Shown here piece by piece: positions 58,849 through 64,000 of a stretch of 64,000 nucleotides of DNA. Below the pieces are notes generated by a model. The model saw only the letters and a program-made list of their open reading frames with translations. It was not told where the DNA came from and did not search any database. Made by a program: the position numbers and the translations under genes. Source of the stretch: Paenibacillus profundus (lineage in GTDB: Bacteria > Bacillota > Bacilli > Paenibacillales > Paenibacillaceae); NCBI RefSeq assembly GCF_021369635.1, contig NZ_JAJNBZ010000004.1, positions 1 to 64,000 on the forward strand. Reading direction: 5' to 3'. Every line of letters starts with the position of its first letter. Within the stretch, counting starts at the first letter, position 1.

Positions 58849-61800
58849 ATGAATTCGTTGATTCGATTTTCAATGAAAAATGTGGCTGCGGTTCTTATTA
58901 TCGTAGCGTTGCTGTTCGGGGGAGGAGTGTATGCATCCACGGGCTTGAAGATAGATAATATGCCCGACATTTCGTTCCCGCTAGTCTTAGTGACTGCAAG
59001 CTATCCGGCGCCTCCACAGGACGTAATGGAAGAGGTGACGAAGCCGCTAGAGAAAAAAATATCCGGCATGGAGCGCTTAAAGTCAATTTCCTCGACGTCC
59101 AGCGACCAAATATCTTCGATCCTCGTGACGTTTGAGGAAGGTGTGGACCCAGAGCGGAAGAAGTCGGATATCGAGAGCTTGATTCAAGAAGTTTCACTCC
59201 CGTCTGGAATGGAACGGCCTCATGTATCTACGCTCGGAGTAGCATCGATCCCTTCCTATTATTTGGCGGCATATGCGGATGAAGGCATGACGCAGTCCGA
59301 ACTGGAGCAGCATTTCGAGAAGACGATCAAGCCGGGATTTCAAGCGTTAAGGGGCTTGGATCATATGGATATTATCGGCGCGAGCAGTACAACACTCAAC
59401 ATCCGTTTGTCGCCGGAGAGGCTCCGTACTTACGGACTTGCGCCGGCACATGTGTCGGAAGCGCTGCGCAGCGCCCTTGCATTCGGACCTGCGGGAACGG
59501 TGGAGATTGACGGGAACACACTCCTTGCCCGTATGGATAACGGACTCCGCAGCGTGAAGCAGCTGGAGGGAATCTCATTGCAGACTGCCCTTGGAGGGAC
59601 TGTGCATCTTGCTGAACTAGGGCAGATCGCAGAGATTACCGAGTCCAAATTCATGGCTAGATTAGACGACCAACCGGCCATCGGCATCTTGCTGTACAAG
59701 GCGAGCGGATCGAATGCCGTTGAGTTTTCCAATGGGGCCGACCGGCTGATGGAGCAGTGGAAGTCATCGCTCTCCGGCGTAACCTTTAAAAAGGTTTACA
59801 ATTACGCGGACCAGGTGAAAGAATCCATTGGCGGGCTTGTGCGCGAAGGGCTTATCGGCGCCTTGCTGGCGTCGGTTATGATTCTTGTCTTTTTGAAAAA
59901 TATGCGGATGACGCTGATCGTGCTCGTGTCCATTCCTCTGTCTGTGCTTATCGCTCTGCTGCTTATGAAATGGATGGACATATCGCTTAATATTATGACG
60001 CTAGGCGGCATGTTTATAGCGGTTGGCCGCGTCGTCGACGACAGCATCGTCGTCATTGAAAATATATATTCCAAGCTCCAGCGGGCTACTGAGAAGAATG
60101 AGTCGGTCATCGCCTTGGCGACCAAGGAAGTGGCGAATGCCATCACGTCATCCACGTTGACGACAGTGGGCGTATTTGCGCCAATCGGCATGATTAGCGG
60201 ACCGGCCGGTCAATTGTTCCGTCCCTTCGCCATTACGCTGGCCTGCGCCTTGATGGCATCGCTGCTGGTTGCCTTGACCGTTATCCCGATGCTTGCCAAG
60301 CTGATCGTGCTGAAGCAGGCTGAAGTCAAGGGGCACGACGAGTCCAAGCCATCGGCTCTTGCGTCCGGCTACCGACGATTGCTGGAGTGGTCTTTGGCTC
60401 ACCGCTTGAAGACCCTGCTTATATCGGGTCTGCTGTTCATCGTCACGATGGTGGCCGTCGTGCCGCAGCTTTCCTTTACATTTATGCCGGAAGGCAATCC
60501 GCCGCGGCAGTTCTTCTTCACGGTAAAGCTCCCCTATGAGAGCTCCTTGAAGACGACGGATTTCATCTTGAAGGAAATGGAATCGGAGCTGCGTGCGGCC
60601 CGGGATGGGCAGGACCGCCCTCTGTTCACTTTCATTGAGACGCTGGTTGGCTATGGTGGAGATCCGAACCCACTCCCATATATGGCACAAGTGTATACGG
60701 AAGTGATTGAAGAGGCTGACGTTGGGCAGGTGAAACGGGAGTATAAAGCGAAGCTGGCTGCGCTGCTGCCGGCTGGATCGGAATTGGATACGCGCACCTT
60801 GTCTGGCGAAGCCGGATCGGCGCCGGATTTCACCTACGTGCTGTACGGAGAAGATGCTGCTCAGCTTGAGCGGGCTGCCGCCGTCATCAAGCAGGAAATG
60901 AAGCAGTTCCCTGAATTGTCCGAAATTAAGGATTCCTTGAGTGAAGCTGCATCGGAAGTTGTTATCGATGTCGATCCACGGAAAGCGAATCAATTCGGCC
61001 TTACCCCTGCCGTCGTACAGAACACGCTGCAAACGTGGTTGTTCCAAGACAAGATTGGCGAGTACCGGTATGAGGAAGGGCTGCTTCCTACTGTAGTGGA
61101 AACCGAGGGTGGGGGACGGAACGGCTTGCAGTCTGTCGGCCTTATCCAATTGAAGACACCGACTCAAGACACGATAGCGATCGCTGATATCGCGGATATC
61201 AAACGGGTGCAAGCGCCTGCTTCCATTAAGCGGGACAATCAAAAACAGGTCATCAACATAACCGCGAAGATCATGGGTCAAAACAAAGGCGGCATTAGCG
61301 CGCAGGTTGCGGCCGGGCTGGATCTCGTTGAGCTGCCCGAAGGCATCAGCCGTTCTGTGTCGGGCGTAAGTGAGGACATAGGCGAGAGTTTCAGTCAGCT
61401 GTTTGTAGCGATGGCTGCAGCGGTATTTGTTGTTTATTTGATTATGGTACTGGCATTCGGTAATGCGAGCGCGCCATTTGCCATATTGTTCTCCTTGCCG
61501 TTCGCGGCTATCGGCGGCGTGCTTGGGCTGTTTGTAACCAATGAATCGATCAATATTACATCGCTTATCGGCTTTATGATGCTTATCGGCATCGTGGTGA
61601 CGAACGCCATCGTGTATATCGACAAGGCGCAACAGCTGCGCGAAGCGGGCTTGGATGTGCGCCCAGCTTTAGTCGAAGCGGGTCTCTCCCGTCTGCGTCC
61701 TATTATTATGACAGCGGGAGCCACGATTATGGCTTTGCTGCCGCTTGCTTTCGGATTCGGGCACGGGACGCTGATTTCACGGGGCTTGGCGGTCGTCGTT

Positions 61801-61950
61801 ATCGGGGGACTGACGGTTTCTACACTCTTAACGTTGGTCGTCGTTCCGATTATATACGATATCATTGCACGGCTGCAGCGAGGCGGCAAGCGAACTTCCG
61901 GACAACAGGGGAACGATGCAGCGCCGCATGCCGCAGGAAAGGGGATATAA
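58849..61950 (+). CDS. RND efflux pump (AcrB/SwrC-type)
   Basis: 1033 aa, the standard RND length. The N-terminal segment IIVALLFGGGVYASTGLKID is followed by the large porter domain (PDISFPLVLVTASYPAPP). Transmembrane bundles lie at about 345-500 and 860-1010, with charged residues in the central helix GRVVDDSIVVIENIY that form the proton relay. AAGGAGG selects ATG 58849; the upstream in-frame extension crosses the terminator. The first pump gene after the two-component genes, coupled to an adaptor gene. Gram-positive relatives export lipopeptides such as surfactin. Confidence 0.92.
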   Translation: MNSLIRFSMKNVAAVLIIVALLFGGGVYASTGLKIDNMPDISFPLVLVTASYPAPPQDVMEEVTKPLEKKISGMERLKSISSTSSDQISSILVTFEEGVDPERKKSDIESLIQEVSLPSGMERPHVSTLGVASIPSYYLAAYADEGMTQSELEQHFEKTIKPGFQALRGLDHMDIIGASSTTLNIRLSPERLRTYGLAPAHVSEALRSALAFGPAGTVEIDGNTLLARMDNGLRSVKQLEGISLQTALGGTVHLAELGQIAEITESKFMARLDDQPAIGILLYKASGSNAVEFSNGADRLMEQWKSSLSGVTFKKVYNYADQVKESIGGLVREGLIGALLASVMILVFLKNMRMTLIVLVSIPLSVLIALLLMKWMDISLNIMTLGGMFIAVGRVVDDSIVVIENIYSKLQRATEKNESVIALATKEVANAITSSTLTTVGVFAPIGMISGPAGQLFRPFAITLACALMASLLVALTVIPMLAKLIVLKQAEVKGHDESKPSALASGYRRLLEWSLAHRLKTLLISGLLFIVTMVAVVPQLSFTFMPEGNPPRQFFFTVKLPYESSLKTTDFILKEMESELRAARDGQDRPLFTFIETLVGYGGDPNPLPYMAQVYTEVIEEADVGQVKREYKAKLAALLPAGSELDTRTLSGEAGSAPDFTYVLYGEDAAQLERAAAVIKQEMKQFPELSEIKDSLSEAASEVVIDVDPRKANQFGLTPAVVQNTLQTWLFQDKIGEYRYEEGLLPTVVETEGGGRNGLQSVGLIQLKTPTQDTIAIADIADIKRVQAPASIKRDNQKQVINITAKIMGQNKGGISAQVAAGLDLVELPEGISRSVSGVSEDIGESFSQLFVAMAAAVFVVYLIMVLAFGNASAPFAILFSLPFAAIGGVLGLFVTNESINITSLIGFMMLIGIVVTNAIVYIDKAQQLREAGLDVRPALVEAGLSRLRPIIMTAGATIMALLPLAFGFGHGTLISRGLAVVVIGGLTVSTLLTLVVVPIIYDIIARLQRGGKRTSGQQGNDAAPHAAGKGI

Positions 61951-61953
61951 TGC

Positions 61954-63216
61954 ATGAAACAAACACAAATAGAACGCCGAATGAAAAAGGTGCTTCTGTT
62001 GGCTTTGCTTGCGGGAGCGATTGCCGTCGTTGCCGGATGCTCTCAGCCAGACCAAGCCAAGGAGCTGGGAACGGAGAGCGCGCCGCCAACGTCCATACCT
62101 GAGGTCAAGACGATGGCTGTGACTAAGCAGCCAATGGGGGCGCCAGCGGAAGTGGTAGCTGATATTATTCCAGCGGTCACGATGGACATTGTAGTGAAGG
62201 GGGGAGGCGATGTCGTCTCGGTTCTGAAGCAGCGCGGAGATCAGGTGCGCCGCGGGGAAGTAGTGGCCCAGACGGATGTGACCCGCATCGCACTGCAGAA
62301 GAAGCGGGCAGAGAGCGCTTTGCAGAGCGCTCAGAAGCTGCTTGTGACCTCTCAAGAGAGCCGGCGTACCGATATGGCTGATGTGCGCTTGTCGATTACG
62401 AAGCTGGAAGTGCAAATCGAGGAGCAGACGAAGGCGTTGAACAAGCTGAAAAACGGGTATGACGAGGGAACAGTGGAAAAAACAGCGGTTGAACAGGCAG
62501 AAATGCAGCTTAAAAACGCACGCCTTGATTTGCAAGTGCTGAAGATGAAGCTGGATACAGCGGAGCGCGTCCAGTCCGATGTGACTGCAGAGGATCAAAT
62601 CACGGCGGCGCAGTATCAGTTGGCGGAGGCGAACCTCGCGCTGGAAGAAGCAGATATTAAAGCGCCTACCGATGGCATATTGACGGAATGGGAAGCTCTG
62701 ACAGGGATGAATGTGACGGCGGGAACGAAGCTAGGCCGCGTTGCTAACATACGTACCGTTCGCATTCAGGCGAAGCTGGCAGAAGATATGCTGGCGCACG
62801 TAAACAGCAAAAAGACGTTATCCTTTTACATTTCCGGCAACCGGAATAAGAGCTATACGGGGTCGATCACATATTTGTCCTCCGTCATGGATATGGATAC
62901 GCGCACATATGCCATCGAGATGAAGGCGGATAACGCCAAGCTTGAACTGAAGCCGGGAATGAAGGTTCAGATCAGCCTGGCGGGAGAGAAAGAGCGCGAG
63001 GTTCCTGTCGTGCCGGCGAACGCAGTCGTGCGCGACCAGGGAGCGACATTCGTCTTTATATATAAAGACGGTAAGGCAGTGAAGCGTTCTGTCACTCTGG
63101 GTCCGTTGGAGGAAGCCATGTATGCGGTGACGGACGGATTGCGGGAAGGAGAGTCCATTATAGTCTCAGGTCAGCATCAACTAAAGGATAAGCAGCAGGT
63201 GCGGCTTGCGCAGTAA
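61954..63216 (+). CDS. RND efflux adaptor (membrane-fusion lipoprotein)
   Basis: 420 aa. Lipobox AVVAGC gives Cys29. A lipoyl/barrel-sandwich half (GDVVSVLKQRGDQVRRGEVV), a long coiled coil (about 105-195, QSAQKLLVTSQESRRTDMAD...LKMKLDTAERVQ), the second lipoyl half (DIKAPTDGILTEWEAL) and beta-barrel follow. It links the RND pump to the envelope. It starts 3 bp after the pump gene. ATG 61954 has AAAGGGGA upstream. Confidence 0.9.
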   Translation: MKQTQIERRMKKVLLLALLAGAIAVVAGCSQPDQAKELGTESAPPTSIPEVKTMAVTKQPMGAPAEVVADIIPAVTMDIVVKGGGDVVSVLKQRGDQVRRGEVVAQTDVTRIALQKKRAESALQSAQKLLVTSQESRRTDMADVRLSITKLEVQIEEQTKALNKLKNGYDEGTVEKTAVEQAEMQLKNARLDLQVLKMKLDTAERVQSDVTAEDQITAAQYQLAEANLALEEADIKAPTDGILTEWEALTGMNVTAGTKLGRVANIRTVRIQAKLAEDMLAHVNSKKTLSFYISGNRNKSYTGSITYLSSVMDMDTRTYAIEMKADNAKLELKPGMKVQISLAGEKEREVPVVPANAVVRDQGATFVFIYKDGKAVKRSVTLGPLEEAMYAVTDGLREGESIIVSGQHQLKDKQQVRLAQ

Positions 63217-63231
63217 AGGAGATGGCGAGAA

Positions 63232-64000
63232 ATGAATAGAAAATTGATTCAATTGACAGCTGCCGCTGTTCTACTTGGAATCAGCGTTGGCTCGACTTCG
63301 GTCTACGCGCGCCAACCTGCGGATGACGGTCGTGCAACCGTTCATGCCGCCAAGGGGGAGAAGCCTAACGTAGCCAACCCGGTCAATCAGGGGACTCAGG
63401 AAAAACCGGACTATACCGCTAATAAAGCTAAAAATGTTAACAACACTAATCCGACTATACCGGTACAAACGTCGACACCCAATGCAACGGAATATATGAA
63501 GGCCAAGTTCCGATTACAAATCGAGCTAGCCGATGTCATCAATAGCGATACGACTGAGGGGCGGCAGGTTGCCGCTGTAATTAAGCTAAAGAACGAATCG
63601 GGCAAACGGCTTCGCCTGCCTGACTATGAGCTGTTCGTGCAAATGGATAATAAGGCGGAGTACGCCATGGAGCCCAGCTCGAACAATGCGCGCGTGCTGT
63701 CGCCGGGCGAAATGGCCGAATGGCGCTGGATGAGCCATGTGATGGCTGAGGAAACGGCTGCTCCTGTCCGATTTATATGGAAGGAAATCAATCGTGAGGT
63801 GTATCCGAAAAAGGAGACTGCCATCGCCACAATGAATATGCCGCAGCAGGCATGGGAGAATGACTACACGCCGATAACCGATCCTGAGTCGATTAAGGAG
63901 TGGGGCCAACCTTTTCAGTTGAGCGCATTGTCTGATACATCGATGCTTATCTATACGCCGATAAGCATCGTGAAGAGCTCAGGCAAGCCGGAACAGGCGG
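63232..64000 (+). CDS. Secreted protein, truncated by the window edge
   Basis: At least 256 codons open to the end of the window, so no stop is seen. The signal peptide LIQLTAAAVLLGISVG...SVYA is likely cleaved near residue 26. A Pro/Asn/Thr-rich stretch (about 35-80) is followed by a compact beta-rich part (VAAVIKLKNESGKRLRLPDY, EMAEWRWMSH, VRFIWKEINREVYP). The family is not recognised. It starts 15 bp after the adaptor gene with AAAGGAGATGG as RBS, so it is probably part of the pump operon. Confidence 0.75.
   Translation, partial: MNRKLIQLTAAAVLLGISVGSTSVYARQPADDGRATVHAAKGEKPNVANPVNQGTQEKPDYTANKAKNVNNTNPTIPVQTSTPNATEYMKAKFRLQIELADVINSDTTEGRQVAAVIKLKNESGKRLRLPDYELFVQMDNKAEYAMEPSSNNARVLSPGEMAEWRWMSHVMAEETAAPVRFIWKEINREVYPKKETAIATMNMPQQAWENDYTPITDPESIKEWGQPFQLSALSDTSMLIYTPISIVKSSGKPEQA

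Overview
The window looks like chromosome of a spore-former-type Bacillota, most probably Paenibacillus. This rests on strong Shine-Dalgarno sites, T-box, preQ1, purine and TPP leaders, an MqnP-like prenyltransferase, lipoprotein signals and a GC content I judge to be near 50%. No rRNA, tRNA, prophage, transposase or CRISPR array was seen. Gene identities come from reading motifs and families by eye; no database was searched.

Layout. 1-2.5 kb: a broken gene end, a DeoR regulator and an MgtC-like protein. 2.5-5.6 kb (minus): an ABC exporter and its ABC/LytTR fusion regulator. 5.8-7.5 kb: a guanine-class riboswitch in front of a FAD dehydrogenase. 7.6-8.7 kb: an Fnr-type promoter and a formate/nitrite channel. 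9.2-14 kb: a GH20 hexosaminidase, a DMT transporter and a Dcu-type dicarboxylate carrier. 14.1-28.9 kb: a cluster matching the Listeria flavin-based extracellular electron transfer (EET) genes. It holds an ApbE FMN transferase, EetA, an EetB-EcfA fusion, EcfA, EcfT, a U32 protein with an Fnr box, an aminotransferase, a UbiA/MqnP prenyltransferase, a polyprenyl synthase with a small partner, a 624-aa NADH dehydrogenase with a DoxX-like tail, and a PplA-like flavinylated lipoprotein whose promoter has a perfect Fnr box at -41.5.

29-37 kb: a PadR regulator, a preQ1-controlled queuosine-precursor transporter, then a cre-controlled solute-binding protein with two cytoplasmic sulfatases, lying between copies of a large dispersed repeat. 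37-41 kb: a TPP riboswitch and a ThiY/X/Z-type precursor transporter. 41-47 kb: two MFS pumps, a TatD hydrolase and an antiporter. 47-51 kb: T-box-controlled ilvA, glnS (uncommon in Bacillota) and a DsrE protein. 51-56.4 kb: a tyrosine phosphatase, a Gfo/Idh dehydrogenase with a sugar isomerase, an NlpC/P60 hydrolase and an OsmC protein. 56.6-64 kb: a two-component system, an RND pump with adaptor, and a secreted protein cut by the window edge.

How it fits together (inference): the Fnr boxes on the formate channel, the U32 gene and pplA, together with the dicarboxylate carrier, point to a coordinated low-oxygen programme. In it Ndh2 would pass electrons to a dedicated (demethyl)menaquinone made by the prenyl enzymes, and on to an FMN-bearing surface lipoprotein flavinylated by ApbE. 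Two repeat families recur between genes: a small hairpin built on TGTTCAAAAAG (about eight copies) and a 0.4-0.65 kb modular repeat (three copies). The largest copy contains a 60-bp tandem array.
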